DNA of 64,000 nucleotides, taken from positions 4,340,001-4,404,000 of the forward strand of contig NZ_CP143542.1 in assembly GCF_046237605.1 (NCBI RefSeq), in the 5' to 3' direction. Under the pieces are notes generated by a model. The model was not told the origin of the DNA, did no database searches, and saw only the letters and a program-made list of their open reading frames with translations. Shown here in pieces: positions 34,123 through 41,221 of this stretch (its first letter is position 1; each line of letters starts with the position of its first letter). The DNA comes from Paraperibacillus marinus. GTDB lineage: Bacteria > Bacillota > Bacilli > Bacillales > DSM-1321. A program made the position numbers and the translations under genes.

Positions 34123-35526
34123 TTATTTGTTTATATAGTTCAGCGGATTTTTCAGGATTCCGTTTTTCCTGACTTCAAAATGAAGATGGACCCCTGTGGA
34201 ATCACCAGTCGACCCCATGACCCCTATCTTTGTTCCTGCTGCCACGACATCTCCTTCTTTAATAGAGATGGAGGCCAGGTGGCCGTATAGGGTCTCATAT
34301 CCGTTTTGATGGTCGATGATCACTTTGTTGCCGTAGCCGTTGCTCATTCCGGCAAACTTCACAACGCCATTATCACTCGCTTTGATGGTCCGCTTTGATG
34401 GTCCGGCAATATCGATTCCTTTATGCATGCGGCCCCAGCGCGAGCCCATCTTGCTAGTGATGATCCCGTCCACTGCCGGCCACGTAAATTCCCCGCTGCC
34501 CACGGAGGGGAGGACCTTTGTTCCCTTTTCAATGATGGTCGGAACCGGCTTCTTAATTTCCTCTACTGTTTCAATCTTTTTCTCTATCTGTACACCGTTT
34601 TCAAGCAGCACCAGGGAATGAATTCTCTGTTCACCCTTCTTCCCCTCTTGCTTGACCTCCGTTTCCCCTTTAAGAAGGCCGCTGCTCTTGACTACTTTAC
34701 GCGCATTTGGGATTTCTTTGGTTTCTGATACTTCCTTTTGGATGATAACATCCACAAATGGAACTCGATTCAGCACTTTAAGGACCCCATCGTCCTTTAA
34801 TTTTTCGCGGTCCTTAAGTTCGGGATTCAGCTGGGTCAATTCCTCAAGCTTCATATGATGCTTTGAAGCAATGGCCTCCGGCTTTTCCCCCGCCCTGGCC
34901 TTGTACTCTTTCTGCTCTGTCTTTCCCGCGTTTAAGGCATGCAGCGCTTCTTTCGGCTCTACAATTTGGGAGGGATCAACCTTTTCCTTGGAAATGCTTA
35001 CGTCTTTACTCAAGCGAATATTCAGCTGGGGCAGCTCAGTCGATTTCGCTGCTTCCACCTTTTTCTTCTCTGCTTTAGAAAGATACTGAGTCTTCAACTC
35101 TTCAATCGTCTCCTCAGCCTCTTTTTTTTCCGGGAGGTAAGCGACCTTTTTGCCATCCACCTCTAAGGCATAAGACTTCGCTTCAAGCGGAAGTTCGTCC
35201 ACTTTCTCCGCTATCTTTTTATCATCCGTCTTTGGAAAAAGCACCGTCTCGGATTTTAGCGTGATATCTTTTTTCATTGAAAAAGAGTAGCCGGGATATT
35301 CGCTCTCGGCTGCCTCCAGCCGTTCCTTCACGGCATCCTTAATGTTCTTCTTATCGGATACATCGCCAAGATATGTATCTTTATAGTAAACCTTATAAAT
35401 AGTCGGCAGAAGCGGTCCAAACGCAGCGGCCGAGTGAAAGGTTCCCATTATCAAAATGACAGTAAAGATCATAACCTTCTGTATGAGATGTTTTGTATAT
35501 TTATTGAAGCTTTTAGCTCTATTCAC
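34123..35526 (-). CDS. Exported M23 metallopeptidase with LysM and G5 domains
   Basis: 467 residues. The N-terminal basic stretch and hydrophobic segment (about 18-36, VMIFTVILIMGTFHSAAAF) form a signal peptide or anchor. A LysM-like domain is at about 207-255 (YKARAGEKPEAIASKHHMKLEELTQLNP), then a G5 domain (about 260-335), then the LytM/M23 fold with the zinc ligands of HKGIDIAG and HLHFEVRKNG. M23 enzymes cut peptidoglycan cross-bridges. It sits next to the wal operon, whose regulon is cell-wall hydrolases, but a WalR box was not sought by alignment. Function as endopeptidase is from family. Confidence 0.9.
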   Translation of the reverse strand: MNRAKSFNKYTKHLIQKVMIFTVILIMGTFHSAAAFGPLLPTIYKVYYKDTYLGDVSDKKNIKDAVKERLEAAESEYPGYSFSMKKDITLKSETVLFPKTDDKKIAEKVDELPLEAKSYALEVDGKKVAYLPEKKEAEETIEELKTQYLSKAEKKKVEAAKSTELPQLNIRLSKDVSISKEKVDPSQIVEPKEALHALNAGKTEQKEYKARAGEKPEAIASKHHMKLEELTQLNPELKDREKLKDDGVLKVLNRVPFVDVIIQKEVSETKEIPNARKVVKSSGLLKGETEVKQEGKKGEQRIHSLVLLENGVQIEKKIETVEEIKKPVPTIIEKGTKVLPSVGSGEFTWPAVDGIITSKMGSRWGRMHKGIDIAGPSKRTIKASDNGVVKFAGMSNGYGNKVIIDHQNGYETLYGHLASISIKEGDVVAAGTKIGVMGSTGDSTGVHLHFEVRKNGILKNPLNYINK

Positions 35527-35845
35527 GAATCACTATGCCTCCAGTACAAAAAAGCTGTCAGGTTACTCGTCACCTATGCTTTAGTAAGATATCTTTTTAT
35601 TAAAACCAATTACGACCTTAACACACCTTAATCACGAGTAGGTCCAAAGTAACGCTTTTGTAATATAACTGTATACTTAGCGTCATTTTGCTGGCAGTGT
35701 CCTTTAAGTAGAGTCTTAATTTCCCATGGCAGTTTTCCAAATTTATCTTTTATGCTGTATTGTAAGTGTCTCCCGCCGGTTATTTTCAGCTGCTTTCGCA
35801 AACATTTTGGCTGTTGAACAAGAACGTTGATTTCCTCTCCAGTGT
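35527..35845. other. Intergenic DNA, possible decayed small gene on the minus strand
   Basis: On the minus strand a frame ends at 35628 with KFGKLPWEIKTLLKGH and later YFGPTRD; its amino-acid usage looks coding, but no start with a ribosome site precedes it and its upstream part runs into a repeat. No family recognised. Confidence 0.25.
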
Positions 35846-36240
35846 GCTCCATTGGAGCGGGGCGGGCGGTGAGCCTCCTCGGCCCTGCCTGCCGGGATCT
35901 CACCTGTCCCGCATATCCCGCATCAAGAAGCGGAGAACGGTGCCTGCTATATTTACTCGTATTTAAAGCTCCATGTTTGCCGATTTAGATTAGAATATAA
36001 ACTATATTGGCAGGCAGAGACCCGATAAAGAAGACTTGCTGATTGGCGAGCGTAAGCGAAGACAGAAGCTTAGTCGCACTTATGCGTTAGCCAAGCAAAA
36101 GGCGAGGAGGCCATAGGAAGTGGTCTTCTTCCTGTGGACTGCTTGACTTATGACTCGAGGGTGAAAGTCTCGCAGCTGGATTAGGAGTCTCGCACCTTAC
36201 GCTCCAATCAACTCTGTTTAACAATGCTATTTTCCTTACA
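35846..36240. repeat. GC-rich dispersed repeat, copy B, split by about 250 bp
   Basis: The left part (GGAGCGGGGCGGGCGGTGAG ... CCTGTCCCGCATATCCCGC, 35846 to about 35932) and the right part (AGGAGTCTCGCACCTTACGC and CCAATCAACTCTGTTTAACA, from about 36183) correspond to continuous sequence in copy C (62878-62995). The DNA between them is unrelated and contains its own inverted repeats (TAGTCGCACTTATGCGTTAG region). Confidence 0.6.
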
Positions 36241-36353
36241 ATACTTAATAAAACAACAATCTTTAAGAAAAGGTTGTTGTTTTTACGTACAAAAATAATG
36301 ACATAGCAAAAAATAACAGCAAAAAAGCGCCCAGAGGGCGCTTCTTAAAAGGA

Positions 36354-36426
36354 TGGCTCAGGACGGAATCGAACCGCCGACACAAGGATTTTCAGTCCTT
36401 TGCTCTACCGACTGAGCTACTGAGCC
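36354..36426 (-). tRNA. tRNA-Phe (anticodon GAA)
   Basis: 73 nt; cloverleaf with acceptor GGCTCAG / CTGAGCC, anticodon stem AGGAC, loop TGAAAAT, and GGTTCGATTCC T-arm. CCA is not encoded. Last gene of the Lys-Glu-Asp-Phe cluster, as in the trnY cluster beside purA in B. subtilis. Confidence 0.96.
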
Positions 36427-36724
36427 GTATTAAAATGTTTATTTCCTTCTTAAGTGATACCAATAACCTTCACACAAATCTCAGGAAGTTTTTTCAAGCA
36501 GCGACTCGATTTGTGTGCTGGAGCACTCTCATAGTTGCTTATCCGGACGTGCTCTACCGACTGAGCTACTGAGCCGTATTAAAATGTTTATTTCCTTCTT
36601 TAATGATACCAATAACCTTCACACAAATCTCAGGAAGTTTTTGCAAGCAGCGGCTCGATTTGTGTGCTGGAGCACTCTCATAGTAGTTTATTCGGACGTG
36701 CTCTACCGACTGAGCTACTGAGCC
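36427..36724 (-). repeat. Two tandem 149-bp units, each a tRNA-Phe 5' half plus a structured element
   Basis: The first 26 nt of tRNA-Phe are repeated perfectly at 36550-36575 and 36699-36724. Each half is followed (minus direction) by 123 nt that differ at only about seven positions. Each 123-nt element carries the 10-bp inverted repeat CACACAAATC / GATTTGTGTG around a 27-nt loop, and a GAGCAC / GTGCTC pair using the end of the tRNA half. No 3' tRNA half follows. Confidence 0.92.
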
Positions 36725-36726
36725 AT

Positions 36727-36869
36727 ATTACGGCTTGCGCTAAGCTTCAAATTTCTTCGTCAGCTCCATCACTCACATCCTCACGTATATACATACGCTC
36801 CGGTGTTCGCTCAGTCGCTTCCTCGAACTTTTCGCTTATCACAACCCTTAGATTAAGTTGTGTTAAAAA
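36727..36869 (-). other. Spacer between tRNA-Asp and the tRNA-Phe repeats
   Basis: Contains purine-rich GAGGAAGCGACTGAGCG and an imperfect dyad around GCGTATGTATATACGTGAGG. No gene; part of the tRNA precursor transcript if the cluster is one operon. Confidence 0.5.
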
Positions 36870-36945
36870 TGGCGGTCCCGACGGGAATCGAACCCGCGAT
36901 CTCCTGCGTGACAGGCAGGCATGTTAACCGCTACACCACGGGACC
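36870..36945 (-). tRNA. tRNA-Asp (anticodon GTC)
   Basis: 76 nt including an encoded CCA (36870-36872). Acceptor GGTCCCG / CGGGACC, anticodon arm CCTGC-CTGTCAC-GCAGG, T-arm GGGTTCGATTCCC. Confidence 0.96.
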
Positions 36946-37092
36946 TTATTAATATATAAAATTTTTCTTCATGCCCTGAATTACTGCGGGTTAACTGTCT
37001 CTTCCTCTTCCAGCAAAATCAGGGAAGATCATGCGTCGAGACAACTCGCTGTTTATTCGGCGATGATTTGCTCGTCGCTACACCACGGGACC
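36946..37092 (-). repeat. tRNA-Asp 5' fragment plus structured element
   Basis: The first 17 nt of tRNA-Asp are repeated at 37076-37092, followed in the minus direction by 130 nt before the full tRNA-Asp. The element begins GAGCA and holds GCCGAATAAAC, as in the Phe and Lys copies, and a bulged GCAAATCA / TGATTTTGC pairing. Confidence 0.85.
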
Positions 37093-37150
37093 TTATTAGA
37101 AGCGCTTTTCAAGCTGCTATTACTGCTTATGTATGGAAGCAAAAATAAAA

Positions 37151-37222
37151 TGACCCCTACGGGATTCGAACCCGTGTTACCGCCGTGAAAGGGCGGTGTC
37201 TTAACCGCTTGACCAAGGGGCC
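37151..37222 (-). tRNA. tRNA-Glu (anticodon TTC)
   Basis: 72 nt; acceptor GGCCCCT / AGGGGTC, anticodon arm CCGCC-CTTTCAC-GGCGG, T-arm GGGTTCGAATCCC; CCA not encoded. It has no duplicated 5' half and lies 5 bp from tRNA-Lys. Confidence 0.96.
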
Positions 37223-37227
37223 ATAAA

Positions 37228-37303
37228 TGGTGAGCCATGAAGGATTCGAACCTTCGACCCTCTGATTAAAAGTCAGATGCTCTACCGGCTGAGCTAATGG
37301 CTC
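37228..37303 (-). tRNA. tRNA-Lys (anticodon TTT)
   Basis: 76 nt including CCA (37228-37230). Acceptor GAGCCAT / ATGGCTC, anticodon arm TCTGA-CTTTTAA-TCAGA, T-arm AGGTTCGAATCCT. First full tRNA of the cluster. Confidence 0.96.
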
Positions 37304-37453
37304 TCTATTAATATTTTGTTTTGCTGAACCATTTCAGTTAAATCCTGCGACACTCAAGTCTCAGAAAGTTTATTCAAGCAGCGGCTCGACTTGAGCGCTG
37401 TTGAGATGCTTCGCAGTTTACTCGGCCGTGCTCTACCGGCTGAGCTAATGGCT
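37304..37453 (-). repeat. tRNA-Lys 5' half plus structured element
   Basis: Nucleotides 2-26 of tRNA-Lys are repeated at 37429-37453, then 125 nt precede the full gene. CTCAAGTC / GACTTGAG close a 27-nt loop that nearly equals that of the Phe elements, while the stem sequence is different; CTGCGA / TCGCAG adds an outer pairing. Confidence 0.9.
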
Positions 37454-37490
37454 ATTAAGCTTTGCTGAACATGTTTCAGCAACGTTTTTA

Positions 37491-37520
37491 ATAGTAGCAT
37501 ATAAAAGCAATTGATAGCAA
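37491..37520 (-). promoter_or_regulatory. Probable promoter of the tRNA cluster
   Basis: TTGCTA (37520-37515), 18-bp spacer, TACTAT (37496-37491). Transcription would begin upstream of a TTGCTGAAAC/GTTTCAGCAA-type hairpin (about 37462-37483) and of the tRNA-Lys 5' half, so the half would be part of the precursor. Confidence 0.55.
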
Positions 37521-37648
37521 CTACTTTTCTAAAAAAATATTGAAAGCTGATATCTTTTGAATTTCTTCACTTACAACACTTTTTTAGAATAATGGCATCC
37601 GCCTATGATCCTTCAATAAATGCAGAAAGGACTGCCCCGATTTCCGGC

Positions 37649-37693
37649 CGCCTCCTGTACCCAGACCGTGTGGCAGGAACAGGAGGCGGACCA
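37649..37693 (-). terminator. Hairpin after purA (possible terminator)
   Basis: CCGCCTCCTGT / ACAGGAGGCGG, a perfect 11-bp stem, starting 28 bp beyond the purA stop codon; no clear T-run follows. Confidence 0.5.
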
Positions 37694-37720
37694 TTTTGGG
37701 ACAGCCCCTCTGGATTTAAT

Positions 37721-39013
37721 TTAAATCAGTCTCCAAGGGCTTCTGACGATGTTTGTCTGTGTACGGTCCGGTCCTACTGAGAACATGGAAAGCGGCACAC
37801 CTACGAGCTGTGATACACGCTCTACGTAGTGGCGGGCATTTTCCGGGAGTTCATCCAGGGATTTGCAGCCTGTGATGTCTTCTGTCCAGCCTGGAAGCTC
37901 TTCGTACACCGGCTCGCTCTCCGCAAGGATTTTAAGGCTTGCCGGATATTCATCCATAACTTTTCCCTTGTGGCTGTAAGCTACACAGATTTTAAGGGTT
38001 TCAATACCTGTCAGTACATCAATTGAGTTCAGGGATAGATCAGTCAATCCGCTCACACGGCGGGCATGGCGCACGACTACAGAGTCAAACCAGCCGACAC
38101 GGCGCGGGCGTCCGGTAGTTGTTCCATATTCACGGCCCACTTCGCGGATCTGATGGCCGATTTCATTATCAAGTTCAGTCGGGAATGGCCCGTCTCCTAC
38201 CCGTGAAGTGTACGCTTTGCAGACACCAACAACATGGTTGATCTTAGTCGGCCCCACTCCTGAACCGATGGTCACTCCGCCAGCCACAGGGTTTGAGGAA
38301 GTTACGAATGGATAGGTACCCTGGTCGATATCGAGCATAACACCCTGAGCCCCTTCAAATAGAACACGCTTGCCGGCATCCAGAGCATCGTCAAGTACGA
38401 CAGAAGTATCACACACATATTGCTTGATCTGCTGGCCATACTCATAGTATTCATCCAGAATCTCTTCAATTGTGAATCCATTCGTCTCATAGAAGCGTTC
38501 CAGCAGGCGGTTCTTTTCTTCAAGATTCCTGGCCAGTTTTTCTGCGAATGTATCCCGTTCTAATAAATCTGAAATTCTGATTCCGTTTCGTGCAGCTTTG
38601 TCCATGTATGCAGGACCGATGCCCTTTTTAGTCGTTCCAATCTTATTGGCACCTTTCCGCTCTTCCTCCACTTCATCAAGCTTCAAATGATATGGAAGAA
38701 TTACATGTGCACGGTTGCTGATGCGCAGATTGTCAGTTGTGATGCCGCGTTCATGGAGATAGGCAAGTTCTTTTACAAGAGCCTTCGGATCTACGACCAT
38801 TCCGTTGCCAATCACACAGATTTTATCACTATAGAAAATGCCTGATGGAATTAAATGCAGCTTATATGTTTCGCCGTTGAATTTTATCGTATGGCCTGCA
38901 TTGTTACCACCCTGGTAACGAGCAATCGCCTCTGCATTCTCTGATAGAAAGTCTGTTATTTTACCTTTTCCCTCGTCACCCCACTGGGTTCCAACCACAA
39001 CTACTGAAGACAT
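37721..39013 (-). CDS. purA: Adenylosuccinate synthetase
   Basis: 430 residues from the ATG at 39013 (MSSVVVVGTQWGDEGKGK), equal to B. subtilis PurA; GGAGGTGCTTGTAAG precedes it, and the upstream in-frame extension is not conserved. PurA uses GTP to join IMP and aspartate, the first committed step to AMP. Seen: GDEGKGK phosphate loop, NNAGHTI, FEGAQGVMLDIDQGTYPFVTSSNP and GVCKAYTSRVGDGPFPTE. It is monocistronic with paired PurBoxes and a sigma-A promoter upstream, so PurR/PRPP control is expected. Located beside the tRNA cluster, as in B. subtilis. Confidence 0.97.
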   Translation of the reverse strand: MSSVVVVGTQWGDEGKGKITDFLSENAEAIARYQGGNNAGHTIKFNGETYKLHLIPSGIFYSDKICVIGNGMVVDPKALVKELAYLHERGITTDNLRISNRAHVILPYHLKLDEVEEERKGANKIGTTKKGIGPAYMDKAARNGIRISDLLERDTFAEKLARNLEEKNRLLERFYETNGFTIEEILDEYYEYGQQIKQYVCDTSVVLDDALDAGKRVLFEGAQGVMLDIDQGTYPFVTSSNPVAGGVTIGSGVGPTKINHVVGVCKAYTSRVGDGPFPTELDNEIGHQIREVGREYGTTTGRPRRVGWFDSVVVRHARRVSGLTDLSLNSIDVLTGIETLKICVAYSHKGKVMDEYPASLKILAESEPVYEELPGWTEDITGCKSLDELPENARHYVERVSQLVGVPLSMFSVGPDRTQTNIVRSPWRLI

Positions 39014-39076
39014 TCTTACAAGCACCTCCAAATTTACGTTCAGCTGATTTTTATCAGCTGCCTGTCAAACACGTTC

Positions 39077-39106
39077 ATTTTATCAGGAAATCAACATGTT
39101 AGTCAA
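39077..39106 (-). promoter_or_regulatory. purA promoter
   Basis: TTGACT (39106-39101), 18-bp spacer, TAAAAT (39082-39077). A CAGCTGA/TCAGCTG hairpin lies in the leader at 39042-39061. Confidence 0.7.
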
Positions 39107-39109
39107 ACA

Positions 39110-39153
39110 AAAACCGAACAATATTTTTCATTTGCTGTTATTCGTTCGCCCTT
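39110..39153 (-). promoter_or_regulatory. Paired PurBoxes (PurR operator) of purA
   Basis: Two inverted 14-bp boxes, AAAACCGAACAATA at 39110-39123 and, on the other strand, AGGGCGAACGAATA at 39153-39140, separated by 16 bp, the arrangement described for PurR-controlled genes in B. subtilis. They lie just upstream of the -35 box. Confidence 0.8.
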
Positions 39154-39224
39154 TTCCTTTAACATCACCTTTATTTATCTTTAAGCTAACTTGGCGAATC
39201 TATGTATCAGGTTATAAAAAGAGA

Positions 39225-39252
39225 AACAAAAAGCACCAGCCGAAGCTGGTGC
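39225..39252 (-). terminator. Terminator after dnaB
   Basis: GCACCAGC-TTCG-GCTGGTGC with a TTTTTGTTTCT tail, beginning 7 bp after the stop codon. Confidence 0.9.
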
Positions 39253-39258
39253 GGTGAT

Positions 39259-40623
39259 TCATGCCCCTGGTGGCACGGCAGCGTCATCAAATCTGCGTTC
39301 CAGGTTTACGAATTTATTATATTCCTTAACAAACGCAAGGGATACGGTACCGACCGGGCCGTTACGCTGTTTGGCAATGATGATTTCAATAATGTTTTTA
39401 TTTTCGCTTTCTTTGTCATAATAATCATCACGGTATAAGAAGGCTACGATATCCGCATCCTGCTCGATACTTCCTGATTCACGGATATCTGACATCATCG
39501 GGCGCTTGTCCTGGCGCTGTTCCACTCCACGTGAAAGCTGTGACAAGGCAATGACCGGGACTTGCAGCTCACGGGCAAGGGCTTTAAGGGAACGTGAAAT
39601 CTCAGATACTTCCTGCTGGCGGTTCTCGCCTGAGCGGCCGTTACCCTGGATCAATTGGAGATAATCAATCAGGATCATCCCAAGGCCGTGCTCCTGTTTG
39701 AGCCGGCGGCATTTAGAACGGATTTCACTAATCCGTACGCCTGGGGTATCGTCAATGAAAATGCCGCTGTTTGAAAGGCTTCCCATCGCCATCGTAAGCT
39801 TTCGCCAGTCTTCATCCGTCAAAGAGCCTGTACGCAGATTTTGCGCGTTGATGTTGCCCTCGGCACAGAGCATACGCATGACCAGCTGCTCTGCTCCCAT
39901 CTCCAGGGAGAATATGGCTACATTCTCGCCTGCCTTGGTAGCCACATTCTGAGCGATGTTCAAAGCGAAGGCTGTCTTACCGACCGATGGACGGGCGGCG
40001 ACGATGATCAGGTCATTCCGCTGGAATCCGGCTGTCATTCTATCAAGCTCTGAGAATCCGGTAGGAATGCCTGTTATATCTCCGACCCGGTTGTGAAGGA
40101 GTTCAATATTGTCGTATGCCTTGACGAGTACGTCCTTGATATTCTGGAAGGCACCGGAGTTTTTCCGGTTGGCCACCTCCATGATGTTTTTTTCTGCTTC
40201 TCCGAGAAGATTTTCCACTTCATCCTCACGGGCGTATCCGTCCTGGGCGATGGTGGTCGCTGTACGGATCAGTCTGCGGAGAAGGGATTTTTCTTCAACA
40301 ATGCGGGCATAGTACTCAATATTTGCGGCAGTCGGTACAGAACCTGCCAGTTCGCTCAAATAGGATACTCCGCCTACATCCTCCAGCTGCTTGGATGCCT
40401 GCAGGTCTTCCGTTACAGTAACAAGATCGACCGGCTTTCCTGAATCACTCAGCCTTTGCATAACATCGAAAATCTTTTGATGGGCATTCCGGTAGAAATC
40501 CTCGGGGATCAATACCTCAGATGCCAGCGTAAGTGAAGAAGGTTCGAGGAAAATGGCGCCAAGGACAGCCTGTTCAGCTTCTATATTCTGCGGAGGAATG
40601 CGGTCTGTATATAATTCATTCAA
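39259..40623 (-). CDS. dnaB: Replicative DNA helicase (DnaB type; DnaC in B. subtilis)
   Basis: 454 residues: N-terminal DnaB domain (about 8-110, PPQNIEAEQAVLGAIFLEP), linker helix, and RecA-like core with Walker A AARPSVGKTAFALN, Walker B MILIDYLQLI and the arginine-finger region of SQLSRGVEQRQDKRP. The hexamer unwinds DNA 5'-3' at the fork and is loaded by DnaB/DnaD/DnaI in Bacillus. GGGGGGCAAAAAGTATTGA lies 5' of the start. It follows rplI, as in B. subtilis, with a hairpin between. Confidence 0.97.
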   Translation of the reverse strand: MNELYTDRIPPQNIEAEQAVLGAIFLEPSSLTLASEVLIPEDFYRNAHQKIFDVMQRLSDSGKPVDLVTVTEDLQASKQLEDVGGVSYLSELAGSVPTAANIEYYARIVEEKSLLRRLIRTATTIAQDGYAREDEVENLLGEAEKNIMEVANRKNSGAFQNIKDVLVKAYDNIELLHNRVGDITGIPTGFSELDRMTAGFQRNDLIIVAARPSVGKTAFALNIAQNVATKAGENVAIFSLEMGAEQLVMRMLCAEGNINAQNLRTGSLTDEDWRKLTMAMGSLSNSGIFIDDTPGVRISEIRSKCRRLKQEHGLGMILIDYLQLIQGNGRSGENRQQEVSEISRSLKALARELQVPVIALSQLSRGVEQRQDKRPMMSDIRESGSIEQDADIVAFLYRDDYYDKESENKNIIEIIIAKQRNGPVGTVSLAFVKEYNKFVNLERRFDDAAVPPGA

Positions 40624-40696
40624 TACTTTTTGCCCCCCTTTATACTCTGGCTTTGTATATGTTTGTAATAGGATAGTAAAATAGGAATAAGTAAAA

Positions 40697-40740
40697 AAAT
40701 GTGATGAAGCTTCAAAGTAGATAAAGCCTCATCACATTTT
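40697..40740 (-). terminator. Hairpin between rplI and dnaB (terminator)
   Basis: AAAATGTGATGA / TCATCACATTTT, a 12-bp stem with a long loop; T-run in both directions. Confidence 0.75.
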
Positions 40741-40771
40741 ATCATTTCTAGGCCGGTATTTCACGGTCCAA

Positions 40772-41221
40772 TTATTTCTGTTCTTTTACGGCAACTGTCA
40801 AAGTGGCTGTCACTTCGTTGTGCAGCTTGACTGGAACTTTCGTATGCCCAAGGGTACGGATCCCGTCCTCAAGCTCGATTTTCCTCTTATCAATCTTGAT
40901 CTTATGCTTTTTCAGAAGCTCTTCGGCGATCTGCTTGCTTGTAATGGATCCAAACAGCCTGCCGCCCTCTCCAGATTTAGCTGTCAGTTCCACGGTCAGC
41001 TTCTCGATCTTTTCCTTCAGTTCGATAGCTTCCTGCAGCTGGTTTTCAGCAGCTTTTTCTTCTTTTTTCTTCTGGCCGTTCAATGTGGCTACCGCTGAGT
41101 TGGTCGCTTCTACCGCAAGTCCCTGCTTCAGCAGGAAATTTTGCGCATAGCCATCCGCTACGTTTTTGACTTCCCCTTTTTTCCCTTTGCCTTTAACGTC
41201 TTTGAGAAAAATTACTTTCAT
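40772..41221 (-). CDS. rplI: 50S ribosomal protein L9
   Basis: 149 residues, full length. N-terminal globular domain (MKVIFLKDVKGKGKKGEVKNVADGYAQNFLL), a long connecting helix (about 40-75, rich in K, E, A and Q), and the C-terminal rRNA-binding domain (SGEGGRLFGSITSKQIAEEL). L9 binds 23S rRNA near the L1 stalk. Its start overlaps the gdpP stop by 4 bp (ATGA-type coupling). Confidence 0.97.
   Translation of the reverse strand: MKVIFLKDVKGKGKKGEVKNVADGYAQNFLLKQGLAVEATNSAVATLNGQKKKEEKAAENQLQEAIELKEKIEKLTVELTAKSGEGGRLFGSITSKQIAEELLKKHKIKIDKRKIELEDGIRTLGHTKVPVKLHNEVTATLTVAVKEQK

Noticed and set aside
35628..35903. Minus-strand frame running from the GC-rich repeat to 35628
   Set aside because: The upstream half lies in a repeat and no start is supported; recorded only as a possible decayed gene.
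36000..36180. Group II intron or retron RNA in the DNA splitting repeat copy B
   Set aside because: No domain V/VI, no reverse transcriptase; only short inverted repeats.
39518..39536. parS-like CCACGTGAAA in dnaB
   Set aside because: Left half of the palindrome is missing.
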